Source of the DNA: Ruminococcus sp.
Lineage (GTDB): Bacteria > Bacillota > Clostridia > Oscillospirales > Acutalibacteraceae
Direction: 5' to 3'
NCBI GenBank assembly: GCA_022779485.1
Contig: JALFTC010000006.1
Coordinates: forward strand, 62,001 to 126,000
DNA length: 64,000 nucleotides
Under the pieces are notes generated by a model, which was not told where the DNA came from, did no database searches, and saw nothing but the letters and a program-made list of their open reading frames with translations. This document shows, piece after piece, positions 29,936 through 40,544 of the stretch (its first letter is position 1; the number at the start of each line of letters is the position of its first letter). The translations under genes and the position numbers were made by a program.

Positions 29936-30856
29936 TTAAAGCTGAGCTTCTTTCAAATATCTGCTGACAGCGTCCTGCCAAGTCGGAAGTGGTGTAAAAC
30001 CGTTTTCAATCAGCTTACTTTTATCAAGTCTGCTGTTAAACGGACGTGCAGCCTTGCTAAGTCCATACTCTTGCGTAGTTACAGGTGTTACCTTTGTTTT
30101 TAAACCGTACTGACGGTAAAACTCACAGCAGAAATCATACCAGCTGATATATCCGCCCTCGTTTGTAGCGTGATAATAGCCATACTTGTCTGTTTCGCAC
30201 ATATCGACAAGCAGTCTTGCCAAATCGTATGTATAGGTCGGTGTGCCTATCTGGTCATTTACAACACGGACTTCATCGTGCGTTTTTCCGACATTTATCA
30301 TAGTTTTGATAAAGTTTTTACCATTTGCGCCGAACACCCACGCAATACGGACAATAAAGTATTTTTCAAGTGTATTGCTGACTGCCAGCTCACCCTCTAA
30401 CTTTGTCTGACCATAGACATTAAGCGGCTTATAGTCCTTGCAATCAGGTTTCCAAGGCTCTGTTCCCTGTCCGTCAAACACATAGTCGCTAGAAAGATAT
30501 AGCATTTTACAGTCAATCTCTTTGCAAGCATCAGCCATATTTTGTGTTCCGCCAACATTAACGGCACGAACCTTCTCTACTTTGTCATCATCCTCTGCCA
30601 TATCCACCGCCGTCCATGCCGCACAGTGAATTACAGCGTCAGGTTTAATATCTTTTATTATCTTTTCAACTGCATCTTTATCTGTAATATCAAGTGCAAC
30701 ATAAGGTGCAGTTGTTACGGCTGAACCGTCTGACACACCGCTGTAAGCCAATTGTATGTCAGAGCCGACGCCCTCATATCCACGCTTTAGCAGCTCGTTC
30801 ATAACATCGTGTCCAAGCTGACCGTTTACGCCTGTAACAAAAAACTTCATTTTCAC
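29936..30856 (-). CDS. rfbD: dTDP-4-dehydrorhamnose reductase
   Basis: MKFFVTGVNGQLGHDVMNEL, YLSSDYVFDGQGTEPWKPDCKDYKPLNVYGQTKLEGE. Confidence 0.96.
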   Translation of the reverse strand: MKMKFFVTGVNGQLGHDVMNELLKRGYEGVGSDIQLAYSGVSDGSAVTTAPYVALDITDKDAVEKIIKDIKPDAVIHCAAWTAVDMAEDDDKVEKVRAVNVGGTQNMADACKEIDCKMLYLSSDYVFDGQGTEPWKPDCKDYKPLNVYGQTKLEGELAVSNTLEKYFIVRIAWVFGANGKNFIKTMINVGKTHDEVRVVNDQIGTPTYTYDLARLLVDMCETDKYGYYHATNEGGYISWYDFCCEFYRQYGLKTKVTPVTTQEYGLSKAARPFNSRLDKSKLIENGFTPLPTWQDAVSRYLKEAQL

Positions 30857-30872
30857 ACAACCTTATTTTGCA

Positions 30873-31946
30873 TTATATTTCAGATTTTGCTTTATACATT
30901 TCTTCATAGTATTTCTGATAATTACCGCTTGTTACATTATTCATCCATTCTTCGTTTTCAAGGTACCAGTCAATAGTCAGAACAATGCCCTTTTCAAACG
31001 GTGTTTCAGGATACCAGCCAAGATCATTTTTAATCTTTGTCGGATCTATACCATAACGGCGGTCGTGACCAAGACGGTCTTCAACATGCTTAAGAAGCTC
31101 TTCGCTGATGCCGTCATCATTCAGTCTGTCGTGAAGCTGTTCAATAATGGTCTTTACAATAAAGATATTCGGACGCTCGTTGTGTCCGCCGACATTGTAA
31201 ACCTCACCGATTTTTCCGTCGTTTGCAACCATATCAATAGCCTTACAATGATCCTCAACATACAGCCAGTCACGAATCTGCATACCGTCACCGTAAACAG
31301 GAAGCTGCTTGTGGTGCTTTACGTTGTTTATCATCAGAGGAATAAGCTTTTCAGGGAACTGATACGGACCGTAGTTATTTGAACAACGGGTGATGTTAAT
31401 GGGCATACCGTATGTATCGTGGAACGCCATTACAAAATGGTCGGCACTTGCTTTAGACGAAGAATACGGACTGTGTGGGTTAAGCGGTGTAGTTTCCATA
31501 AAGAAACCGTCTGCACCAAGTGCGCCGTAAACCTCATCGGTTGAAACCTGAATATACTTTTTGCCGTCTTTCCACGTCTTTGTTTCTGCGTTATACCACG
31601 CTTCCTTTGCTCTCTGAAGCAGATTTACGGTGCCCATTACATTTGTCTGAACAAAAATTTCCGGATTTGCAATAGAGCGGTCTACGTGAGATTCTGCAGC
31701 AAAATTTATTACATAGTCAAAGTCGTATTTTTCAAACAAGCCTGCAACAAGCTCCTTGTCACAAATATCTCCTTGAACAAAGATATGACGGGAATCTCCC
31801 TCTACACCTTTGAGGTTTTCAAGATTGCCTGCGTAAGTCAGCTTATCCAAGTTGACCAGCAATATATCCTCATACTTCTTCAGCATATAATAAACAAAAT
31901 TAGAACCGATAAATCCGGCACAACCTGTAATCAAATATTTCTTCAT
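30873..31946 (-). CDS. rfbB: dTDP-glucose 4,6-dehydratase
   Basis: YLITGCAGFIGSNFVYYML, FAAESHVDRSI, VSTDEVYGALG, YSSSKASADHFVMAFHDTYGMP. Confidence 0.96.
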   Translation of the reverse strand: MKKYLITGCAGFIGSNFVYYMLKKYEDILLVNLDKLTYAGNLENLKGVEGDSRHIFVQGDICDKELVAGLFEKYDFDYVINFAAESHVDRSIANPEIFVQTNVMGTVNLLQRAKEAWYNAETKTWKDGKKYIQVSTDEVYGALGADGFFMETTPLNPHSPYSSSKASADHFVMAFHDTYGMPINITRCSNNYGPYQFPEKLIPLMINNVKHHKQLPVYGDGMQIRDWLYVEDHCKAIDMVANDGKIGEVYNVGGHNERPNIFIVKTIIEQLHDRLNDDGISEELLKHVEDRLGHDRRYGIDPTKIKNDLGWYPETPFEKGIVLTIDWYLENEEWMNNVTSGNYQKYYEEMYKAKSEI

Positions 31947-31975
31947 TTTTTCTTCTCCTATTTCTATTTATGTAA

Positions 31976-32887
31976 TTAGTGCAGAACATCAAGATACTTT
32001 CCGTCGAGTACATCTTTCAGATACTGACCGTATTGATTCTTTTTAAGCTCCTCATAAACGGCAAGTACATCATCTTTTGTAATCCAGCCGTTAAGATATG
32101 CTATTTCTTCCAAGCAAGCGATTTTTCTATGTTGGTGACTTTCAACAGTTTTAACAAAATTAGTTGCTTCTACAAGACTTTCGTGAGTTCCTGTATCAAG
32201 CCAAGTAAAGCCTTGACCGAGCAATTCAACATTCAAACTGCCGTCTTCCAGATAGATGCGGTTCAAGTCAGTGATTTCCAGCTCACCACGAGCAGAAGGC
32301 TTCAAATTCTTTGCATACTCAACAACACGATTATCATAGAAATAGAGTCCTGTTACACAATAATTGCTTTTTGGCTGTTGTGGCTTTTCTTCAATCGAAA
32401 TTGCCTTGCCGTTCTTATCAAACTCTACAATGCCAAAACGCTCCGGATCATCTACATAGTAGCCAAATACAGTAGCACCTTTGCCGGACTCTGCATTTTC
32501 AACGGCAGCTTTCAAGCGTTTCTTCAAACCGTGACCTGCAAAGATGTTGTCACCTAAGACCATCGCCACAGTGTCATCGCCGATAAAATCAGCGCCAATG
32601 ATAAATGCCTGTGCAAGTCCGTCAGGAGAAGGCTGAACAGCGTATGTAAGATTTACACCAAACTGATGACCGTCACCCAGCAAATCCTGAAAACGTGGTG
32701 TATCCTGTGGCGTGGAAATAATCAAAATTTCCCTTATACCCGCATTCATAAGCACTGACATCGGGTAATAAATCATAGGCTTGTCATAAATCGGAAGCAA
32801 CTGTTTAGAAGTCACTTTCGTCAATGGGTACAAACGTGTACCTGAACCGCCTGCAAGAATAATCCCTTTCATAAATCTAACCTCCAA
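31976..32887 (-). CDS. rfbA: glucose-1-phosphate thymidylyltransferase
   Basis: [42 protein letters not shown]. Confidence 0.97.
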   Translation of the reverse strand: MEVRFMKGIILAGGSGTRLYPLTKVTSKQLLPIYDKPMIYYPMSVLMNAGIREILIISTPQDTPRFQDLLGDGHQFGVNLTYAVQPSPDGLAQAFIIGADFIGDDTVAMVLGDNIFAGHGLKKRLKAAVENAESGKGATVFGYYVDDPERFGIVEFDKNGKAISIEEKPQQPKSNYCVTGLYFYDNRVVEYAKNLKPSARGELEITDLNRIYLEDGSLNVELLGQGFTWLDTGTHESLVEATNFVKTVESHQHRKIACLEEIAYLNGWITKDDVLAVYEELKKNQYGQYLKDVLDGKYLDVLH

Positions 32888-33007
32888 GCATCATTTTTGT
32901 CATCAACACATTTGTGCATATCTATTTCAAAAAACAGATGATATATAAACTAAACATCTGAATATATCTTCATTTTTGTATCTTTTCGGTATTATAGACT
33001 TGTCCAG

Positions 33008-34093
33008 TCAGTAGATTGCAGAACCTTGCGCTACCTCTCTGTTAAAGCCTACATCCAAAAGTAGATTAAGGTCTGTACTACCCAACGCTTCCAACAAGCT
33101 TGGGTTAGTTTCCCCAACCTCGTGACCGTGAAAATATCCATAGGCGTTTTCACGAATTTTCATCAACAGCTCTTGGTCATAAACTGTGCCAACAAATTTA
33201 ATTCTGCTGTCGCTTTTAAAGTGAAGTTTACTTTCAAGCTCCTCAAGGAATTTATCGTTTACATTTGTGATAATGGCAAAGTCCTTTTTTCTGTTGCTTT
33301 TCATAAATTCCTTTATCATTGTTTCGTAGTTGTTCTCGGGTACAAATCTGCCCACAACAAGGTAATACTCTTTTTGTGATAAGCCTTTCTCTTTATACCA
33401 ATCAAGAAGTTTTGGGTCGTTGTCGCTAAGACTGCTTTTTCTTGTTTCCGCACCGTAAGCAATAAAAGTTGTCTTTGGATTTCGTCCCTTTATACCCTTT
33501 CCGTCGTAGCACTTGTGTATGTATTTCTCAATATTTACAGAGTCACATATGTCAAGGTCAGACCACTTCACCATCATCTGTTCGCTGATTTTCCAATATT
33601 TTCTGATTGGTGCAGACCGCTTTGCCCTCATCCACTCGTGTCCGTCAGGGTTTAGATAAACCTTTCCCCCAAGCTTGTGAATTTTCTTGTAGAAATGCTT
33701 TGCAAACGGTCCGATACGACAAGCCATAATGTAAACTATGGGATTTTTAATATTCTTCTCTTTAATAATTTTACAGCATTGATTTAAGGATGCAATATCG
33801 TAGTAGATAGCCTGTGCAGGACCGATGTTTGGTACATTAATTTTAAAGCAATTTGCATTGTGATACACAAACTCTTTGTCAGAGATTATCGTAGCACCAT
33901 CAACTTTTGTTTCGTCCATATGACCATCGCCGTTAGCCTTGCAGGCAACATAGTACCTAATGCTCTTGTTGTCTGCGTGGTACTCCGTCAGCTTGTTAAT
34001 AAATGTTTCGTAACCTCCGTATGCACCAAGGCTTTTAGCGCCCACTAAAAACACAGCTTGTACATCATTTTCTTTAGGGTTGTTCGTACTCAT
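33008..34093 (-). pseudogene. 3'-truncated second copy of the DUF1972/rhamnosyltransferase-type glycosyltransferase
   Basis: Collinear with the 28071-29345 protein but ends ...VAQGSAIY*, where the paralogue continues WNKNEGNLAGLIDKADLMSDDEIITMGEKAKKRIKDAYSWQYICDRYAEVFLK. Confidence 0.8.
33009..33743 (-). repeat. ~735 bp direct repeat, unit B
   Basis: See unit A (28231-28965). Confidence 0.85.
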
Positions 34094-34616
34094 TGTTACT
34101 CTCTGCCCCATTCTATAAACTAGTTCCTTTACATTGTTTAGTCTGTTTTTACTAATAAAAATCACATTAGAAATAAGCGGTAAAAGTTTCCGCAACTCCA
34201 ATACAATTGCCCATATTCATACTATTATATATTACCCCATTTATCCCCTTATGTCAACAAAACAAGCCCTTTTACAACCTTTTATAATATGTATTTTTGC
34301 CAAATTAATACTATAATGTATAATATAAAAGTACTATTTATGGTATATTTTACTTTATCATTTTCGCAAAAAATGCTTTTTATGTTTAATGTTACAATTA
34401 TTATGAAATACATTATAAAATTTAAAATCCCAAGATAATAACACCCTTGATTGCAAACAAAATGTCTGAATCAACGGTGTTTTTCATACAAATAGATAGT
34501 TCATATTTCAAAAAATTAAAGTATCTTCCTTAGAAGAAGCCATAATCAGTTGCATATTTGGAAGTAAAATTATATAATATTCCCATAGAATATTAGTTTC
34601 AATATGGGGTGATTTT

Positions 34617-35456
34617 TTGTATAGAAAAGTAAAAGCAAAAGCTTTTGAAATTATTGAATCGGGAAAAACTCCTCTGAGTAAAATTATAAACATTACAATA
34701 GTAATATTAATCTTCCTAACCCTTATAACAGTAGTAGCAAGCACATTTGACATATCAAAATCCCTGAGAATAATCTTCAGTAAATTTGAGATTTTTTCGA
34801 CAATAATATTTACTGTTGAATACATATTAAGGGTTTGGACATCCGATTTGCTATACCCCGAATTATCTCCCATAAGAGCAAGGATAAAATACATCTTTTC
34901 CTTTATGGCGCTGATTGATTTTATAGCAATTCTGCCCTTTTATCTTCTGTTTTTCATCAAAATCGACCTACAGGCACTACGAACCCTGCGAGCATTAAGG
35001 TTGTTAAGAATCATCAAAATCAACAGATATACAACTGCACTGAAAACCATTACACAGGTGTTCAAAAACAAGGCAAATCAGCTTATTTCTTCAATGGTTG
35101 TTGTTGGACTTTTGATGATAATAGCATCGGTGCTGATGTACAACTTTGAAAGCGAGGCTCAGCCTGACAAGTTTTCCAACGCATTCGATTCACTGTGGTG
35201 GGCAATGTCAGCCCTTACAACTGTGGGATACGGTGATGTTTACCCCATAACCGTTGCAGGTAAAATATTGGGAATTGTCATAGCAATTATCGGAATAGGA
35301 ATGGTGGCAGTTCCCACAGGTATTATCACTGCAGGATTCTCCGAGGTACTCCACAACAAAAAATATAAAAGCCCAAACATATCAAGCGAGCCAAATGAGG
35401 ATGAAAAAGACGAAAAAAAGTACTGCCCATACTGTGGGCATAGGATTGATGATTGA
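34617..35456 (+). CDS. voltage-gated (Kv-like, 6TM) potassium channel with C-terminal zinc ribbon
   Basis: S4-like LRTLRALRLLRIIKINR; selectivity filter TTVGYGDVYP; tail KYCPYCGHRIDD; TTG start after ggggtg RBS. Confidence 0.9.
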   Translation: MYRKVKAKAFEIIESGKTPLSKIINITIVILIFLTLITVVASTFDISKSLRIIFSKFEIFSTIIFTVEYILRVWTSDLLYPELSPIRARIKYIFSFMALIDFIAILPFYLLFFIKIDLQALRTLRALRLLRIIKINRYTTALKTITQVFKNKANQLISSMVVVGLLMIIASVLMYNFESEAQPDKFSNAFDSLWWAMSALTTVGYGDVYPITVAGKILGIVIAIIGIGMVAVPTGIITAGFSEVLHNKKYKSPNISSEPNEDEKDEKKYCPYCGHRIDD

Positions 35457-35518
35457 AAAACCTATTTAATGAATCTAAATAAAAATAATAAAATATGATA
35501 TAAAAAAACAGAAAACAA

Positions 35519-35557
35519 AAAGGAATGAGTCAGGTACAACACCGAACTCATTCCTTA
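35519..35557 (+). terminator. terminator-like hairpin
   Basis: aaggaatgagt...actcattcctt. Confidence 0.6.
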
Positions 35558-35629
35558 ACAACTTAATATTTAATTTTGTCTAAACTTTGGGGTTCACTTC
35601 AGTTAAGAGGTGTCCCTGTTTTTTTATAG

Positions 35630-36463
35630 TTAATTTTCAATTGCTTTTGTTGCGTTTGAAAAATTCGAAATCCTTATGCACCCTGTTGTACATTCTCTTG
35701 CGCAAACACCGAAGTCCTCGCAATCGGGACATTTTGAACAGTCGATAACGGCAAGGTTATCTTTAACCTTAATCGCACCCGTCGAGCAGACCTTTTCGCA
35801 CTTTTTACAGCCAATACAACCGTTTTTGCAAGCCTTGCGTGTGATACCGCCCTTGTCCTTGTTGCTGCACATAACGACAACTCTGTCAATGTCAGCCATA
35901 AGGGAAATAAGATGGTTCGGGCAGGTTTTTACGCAGAGTCCGCAGCCAACGCAACGCCTTGAGTCAATGTGAGCAATTCCGTTGTTTATGCAGATTGCGT
36001 CGTTGGGACAAACCTTTGCACAGTCGCCCAGACCCATACAACCGTAGGGACATTCGCCCTTTGAGCCGAAAATCAGCTTAGCGGCGGCACAGCTTTCAAT
36101 TCCGTCATATTCGACCTTGTCCTGAGTGTAGTTACAGTCGCCTGCGCAGTGCACAACGGCAACCTGTTCAACAACATCCTCAAATTCAACACCCAGAATT
36201 TCACTCAGCTTTCTTGAAACCGAATCTCCGCCCGGTACGCAGAGGTTTGTAGCTGTGCCCTCGTTTTCTGCAAGTGCCTTTGCGTAGCCGTCACAGCCTG
36301 CAAATCCGCAGGCTCCGCAGTTAGCACCCGGCAGGCACTCACGGATTTGGGGGATTTTTTCGTTTTCCTTTACAGCCATAATTTTTGATGCGACTGCAAG
36401 CACCACAGCGCAGATTGCACCGATAATCACAACGGGGATAACCGCAGTTAAAATCTCATTCAT
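35630..36463 (-). CDS. rnfB: Rnf electron transport complex subunit B
   Basis: CLPGANCGACGFAGCDGYAKAL; multiple 4Fe-4S motifs. Confidence 0.96.
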   Translation of the reverse strand: MNEILTAVIPVVIIGAICAVVLAVASKIMAVKENEKIPQIRECLPGANCGACGFAGCDGYAKALAENEGTATNLCVPGGDSVSRKLSEILGVEFEDVVEQVAVVHCAGDCNYTQDKVEYDGIESCAAAKLIFGSKGECPYGCMGLGDCAKVCPNDAICINNGIAHIDSRRCVGCGLCVKTCPNHLISLMADIDRVVVMCSNKDKGGITRKACKNGCIGCKKCEKVCSTGAIKVKDNLAVIDCSKCPDCEDFGVCARECTTGCIRISNFSNATKAIEN

Positions 36464-36475
36464 AGCGCACCAACC

Positions 36476-37066
36476 TTATGCAAACAGATTTTCCACAACG
36501 CCCGAAAAGCCCAGGAAGGAAAGGGAGGTTATGGAAGCCGCAACAAGTGTTATGGGCAGTCCCTGAAATGCCTTTGGAATGTCAGCTCCCTCAAGCTTTG
36601 AGCGAACGCCCGAGAACATTACCATTGCAAGGAAGAATCCAAGTCCGCTTCCCAGGGAATTTACCATTGATTCAGCAAATGTATATCCCTCGTCAATGTT
36701 GAGGATTGTAACGCCCAGTACAGCGCAGTTTGTGGTAATCAGCGGAAGATACACGCCAAGGGACTTGTGGAGCGAGGGGATGTACTTTTTCAGTATAATC
36801 TCAACAAGCTGAACGAGAGATGCAATTACCAGGATAAAGACGATTGTCTGAAGATAACCCAGGTTGTTCGGGTTAAGCAGATACATCTGTATCGGCCACG
36901 TAACGGCAGTTGCAATGAGCATTACGAAGATTACCGCAAGGCTCATTCCCGTTGCCTGATTCAGCTTTTTGGAAACGCCCAGGAACGGACAGATTCCCAA
37001 AAATCGTGACAATACATAGTTGTTGATGAAAACGGCGGAAAGCATAATTATAATGAATTTTGTCAT
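36476..37066 (-). CDS. rnfA: Rnf complex subunit A
   Basis: INNYVLSRFLGICPFLGVSKKLNQATGMSLAV, LITTNCAVLGVTILN. Confidence 0.96.
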   Translation of the reverse strand: MTKFIIIMLSAVFINNYVLSRFLGICPFLGVSKKLNQATGMSLAVIFVMLIATAVTWPIQMYLLNPNNLGYLQTIVFILVIASLVQLVEIILKKYIPSLHKSLGVYLPLITTNCAVLGVTILNIDEGYTFAESMVNSLGSGLGFFLAMVMFSGVRSKLEGADIPKAFQGLPITLVAASITSLSFLGFSGVVENLFA

Positions 37067-37740
37067 TTTGCTTCCTCCTTTTCACCGCAGGCGGATTTGT
37101 TGCAAACCTGGGCGGACGGACATCCGGCACAGCCAAAGCTCTTTTTGGCGTTTTTACCCCCCGAGATTTTATTTACAATAGCAATTAAAATACCGAATAC
37201 AAGGAATCCTCCGGGCGCCATTGTCATAATGGAAATGTTGTTTTCTTCAAGAATCGGAATTGAAATTCCCAGCCATGTGCCGTTGCCCAGCACCTCACGG
37301 ATTGTAGCCATCAAGAACAGTGCAAGGGTAAAGCCTGCACCCATTCCTACAGCGTCAATTGCTGAGTCGATTACCTTGTTTTTGTTTGCGAACATTTCGG
37401 CTCTGCCCAGGATTATGCAGTTTACCACAATCAGTGGCAGGAAAATTCCCAGTGCCTCGTCAAGGGCAGGAGCAAACGCCTTGACAAGCATCTGCACCAT
37501 TGTTACAAAGCCGGCAATAAGCACGATGTAGCAGGGAATACGCACCTTGTCGGGGATAATGTTGCGAAGTGCGGAGATTACCACATTTGAGCAGAGCAGC
37601 ACGATTGTAGCCGCCGCACCCATTCCCAGCGCACTCATTACATTTGTCGTAACCGCAAGGGTGGGGCAGGTTCCCAGCACAAGCACAAGAACAGGGTTTT
37701 CCTTGATGATACCCTTCAAAAGATTCTGTCTTTTGTTCAT
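37063..37740 (-). CDS. rnfE: Rnf complex subunit E
   Basis: LLKGIIKENPVLVLVLGTCPTLAVTTNVMSALGMG, LPLIVVNCIILGRAE. Confidence 0.96.
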   Translation of the reverse strand: MNKRQNLLKGIIKENPVLVLVLGTCPTLAVTTNVMSALGMGAAATIVLLCSNVVISALRNIIPDKVRIPCYIVLIAGFVTMVQMLVKAFAPALDEALGIFLPLIVVNCIILGRAEMFANKNKVIDSAIDAVGMGAGFTLALFLMATIREVLGNGTWLGISIPILEENNISIMTMAPGGFLVFGILIAIVNKISGGKNAKKSFGCAGCPSAQVCNKSACGEKEEAK

Positions 37741-38273
37741 TTTCCTGCCTCCTTTACCATATCATACGCCTTGAAAGCGTCCTCAATTGCGTTTTTGTAT
37801 GCATTTGAAGAAATTGTAGCACCTGTTATTGCGTCAACCTCGCTTAAGGTGTCGGCACTCTTTTTGCAGTACTGATTTCTGTAAGGGTCCTCGGCTGTCT
37901 TTGAACCAAGACCGCTTGTTTCTGCGTGTGAAAGGGTTTTGCACTGCTCAATTACTCCGTCTGCGTCCATTCCGCATATCAGCTTCATATCTCCGCCGTA
38001 GCCCTTTGTCGTCAGCATAAAGACGTAACCTGCGCCGTTTGTTGCAGTATATATCTCGGTTACTCTGTCGGGGAGGTTTCCAATTTCAAGCTTTTCAAAG
38101 CCGTCTGCCTCACAAAGCACCTCCGACATAGCCTGCTGGGTCTTTTCCTGCTCGGCTTTTGCGATAATCGGCGAAGTCACCGAATTGATGTAGGCAAGCA
38201 GGGCCGTCACCACAAGGCATATGCAGACCAGCACGAGAACGGGTTTTATTATTTCATTAAAACTCTTTTTCAT
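37737..38273 (-). CDS. rnfG: Rnf complex subunit G
   Basis: FMN-binding protein with SxTxS-like DAITGATISSNAY and N-terminal TM. Confidence 0.93.
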   Translation of the reverse strand: MKKSFNEIIKPVLVLVCICLVVTALLAYINSVTSPIIAKAEQEKTQQAMSEVLCEADGFEKLEIGNLPDRVTEIYTATNGAGYVFMLTTKGYGGDMKLICGMDADGVIEQCKTLSHAETSGLGSKTAEDPYRNQYCKKSADTLSEVDAITGATISSNAYKNAIEDAFKAYDMVKEAGK

Positions 38274-39190
38274 TTTTTGCTACCTCCCACAAGAGGCTTT
38301 GGGCGTGTAAGCCTTGAAATGTAGGGCGTAAAGATGTTCATTAGCAGAATAGAGTATGAAACACCCTCGGGAGATGCGCCCCAGAAACGGATTAGTATGG
38401 TGATAAGACCGCAACCTACGCCGAAAACTATCTTGCCCCACTTTGTGCAGGGAGTGGTTGCGTAGTCGGTAGCCATAAAGAATGCACCGATGATAAGACC
38501 GCCCGACATAAGCTGATACAGCGGAGCTTTGTCGAAAATCAGCGACATAACAAGCACAGTGCCGATAAATGCAACGGGTGTGTGCCATGTAATTACCTTT
38601 CTTGCTATCAGGTAAATTCCGCCTGCAAGCAAGGCAATTGTGCAGGTTTCGCCCAAACAGCCGCCACGCACTCCGAGCAGCATATCAAGGTATGAGGGCA
38701 ATGAGTCAAGCTCGCCCTTTGTTATAAGTGCAAGGGGAGTTGCACTTGACGAAGCGTCGGGGAAGGTCCAAGTTGTCATAGTGCCCGAAAACGCAGTCAT
38801 CATCACAATTCTTGCGGTGATTGCAGGGTTTGCGAAGTTCTGCCCGATTCCGCCGAAAAGCAGTTTTACAACAACGATTGCAAACACGCTTCCGAAAGCC
38901 GCCTGCCACAGCGGAATTGAAACAGGCAGGTTGTAGGCAAGCAGAACGCCGGTGACAACAGCAGAAAGGTCAAAAATTGTGTTTTCCTTTTTGCAAATTT
39001 TTTCAAAAATCAATTCGGATAATATGCATACTGCCACACAAACACCGATAACCAGCAGTGAACGCCAGCCGAAAATTATTACCGAGGCAACGCCTGCGGG
39101 TAGCAGGGCGATAAGCACATCAAGCATAATTTTCTGCGTGGTCCTGGCTGAATTTATGTGGGGTGAAACGGAGGAAATCAGCTTATTCAT
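38270..39190 (-). CDS. rnfD: Rnf complex subunit D
   Basis: SSVSPHINSARTTQKIMLDVLIALLPA, FANPAITARIVMM, MATDYATTPCTKWGKIVFGVGCGLI. Confidence 0.96.
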   Translation of the reverse strand: MNKLISSVSPHINSARTTQKIMLDVLIALLPAGVASVIIFGWRSLLVIGVCVAVCILSELIFEKICKKENTIFDLSAVVTGVLLAYNLPVSIPLWQAAFGSVFAIVVVKLLFGGIGQNFANPAITARIVMMTAFSGTMTTWTFPDASSSATPLALITKGELDSLPSYLDMLLGVRGGCLGETCTIALLAGGIYLIARKVITWHTPVAFIGTVLVMSLIFDKAPLYQLMSGGLIIGAFFMATDYATTPCTKWGKIVFGVGCGLITILIRFWGASPEGVSYSILLMNIFTPYISRLTRPKPLVGGSKK

Positions 39191-40499
39191 TTTTGTCCTC
39201 CTTATATTCTCTCAGATATTTGTTAAGCTTTGCCTTTGCAAGCTTGTTGGTCTGGACAATATGCCTCTTTGCCGGGCATACATAAGCACAGCAACCGCAT
39301 TCCATACACAAATCGGCGCACAGCTTTTTTAGCTCGTCGCACCGGTCGAGCCTGTAAGCCTTTGCAATTTCACGCGGGTCAAGCCTTAACGGACAATGGT
39401 TCACACACTCACCGCAGTTTATGCAGGCGGTTGTTTTGGGAGGTCGAGCCTCCTTTTCGTCAAGGGCTATTACGGCATTGGTCATTTTGAGTACGGGAAC
39501 ATCCAGGGAAGAAACGGCAATTCCCATCATCGGTCCGCCGTAGAGCACTTTTTTCGGCTCGCTTTTAAAACCACCGCAGAATTCAAACAACTTTTCAAGA
39601 GGAGTGCCGATTGGTGCAATTACATTTTTAGGTTCCTTAACAGCTGAGCCGTCAACGGTAATGCACTTTTCAACAAGGGGCATACCTGTTTCAATATATT
39701 CTGCAATCTTTGCAAGGGTGGTGCAGTTCATAACGATTGCTCCCACATCAAGGGGAAGTCCGCCCTTGGGAATCATTCTGCCCGTTGTGTTGTAGACAAG
39801 TACCTTTTCACCGCCCTGGGGATAAATTGAGGGCAGTACCTTTACTTCAACATTTTCCTTTGATTTTACAAGCTCCCTCATTTTTTCAATGCAGGGCTTT
39901 TTGTTGTTTTCTATACCTATTATAATGCGTTTTTTGCCCATGTACTTGTGGAGCAAGTCAATGCCCTTTGAAATATAGTCAGCCTTGTCCAGCATTGTCC
40001 TTGTGTCCGAGGTTATGTACGGCTCGCACTCTGCCGAGTTGATAACGATTGTTTCAACAGCCGACAAATCCTTTACGCCCAGCTTTACAAAGGTAGGAAA
40101 GCCTGCACCACCCAGTCCCACGATTCCGCTTTCCTTGACTGCGTTTACAAAGCTCTGAAAATCCGTAACAACGGGTGGCTTTACGCTTTCGCATACTGAC
40201 TGTTCACCGTCGGTTTCAATTACAACGGCGGCCGTTTTCATTCCACCCGACATTGTTATTTCATCAAGCTTTTTCACCTTGCCCGACACGCTTGAATGTA
40301 CGGGTGCGCTGATAAAACCATCGGACGAGCCAATAAGCTGACCCACCTTTACAAGTTCTCCTACCCTGACCGTCGGTACGGCAGGCTTGCCGATGTGCAT
40401 TGACATCGGAATTACCACCGTTTCGGGCAACGGTAGCCTTTGGGATACGCTGTCCGCTGTGTGTTTTCGGTGCGGAACTCTGATACCGCTTAGTTTCAT
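39183..40499 (-). CDS. rnfC: Rnf complex subunit C
   Basis: GLGGAGFPTFVKL, ECEPYITSD, ACINCGECVNHCP, CMECGCCAYVCPAKR. Confidence 0.95.
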   Translation of the reverse strand: MKLSGIRVPHRKHTADSVSQRLPLPETVVIPMSMHIGKPAVPTVRVGELVKVGQLIGSSDGFISAPVHSSVSGKVKKLDEITMSGGMKTAAVVIETDGEQSVCESVKPPVVTDFQSFVNAVKESGIVGLGGAGFPTFVKLGVKDLSAVETIVINSAECEPYITSDTRTMLDKADYISKGIDLLHKYMGKKRIIIGIENNKKPCIEKMRELVKSKENVEVKVLPSIYPQGGEKVLVYNTTGRMIPKGGLPLDVGAIVMNCTTLAKIAEYIETGMPLVEKCITVDGSAVKEPKNVIAPIGTPLEKLFEFCGGFKSEPKKVLYGGPMMGIAVSSLDVPVLKMTNAVIALDEKEARPPKTTACINCGECVNHCPLRLDPREIAKAYRLDRCDELKKLCADLCMECGCCAYVCPAKRHIVQTNKLAKAKLNKYLREYKEDKNE

Positions 40500-40544
40500 A
40501 CCCCTATCCTCCATAAAAAATGTTGTTTATACAATATATAATCA

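Noticed and set aside
34508-34894. 128 aa minus-strand ORF over the K+ channel start
   Set aside because: Antisense to the channel S1-S3 region; no RBS or family motif
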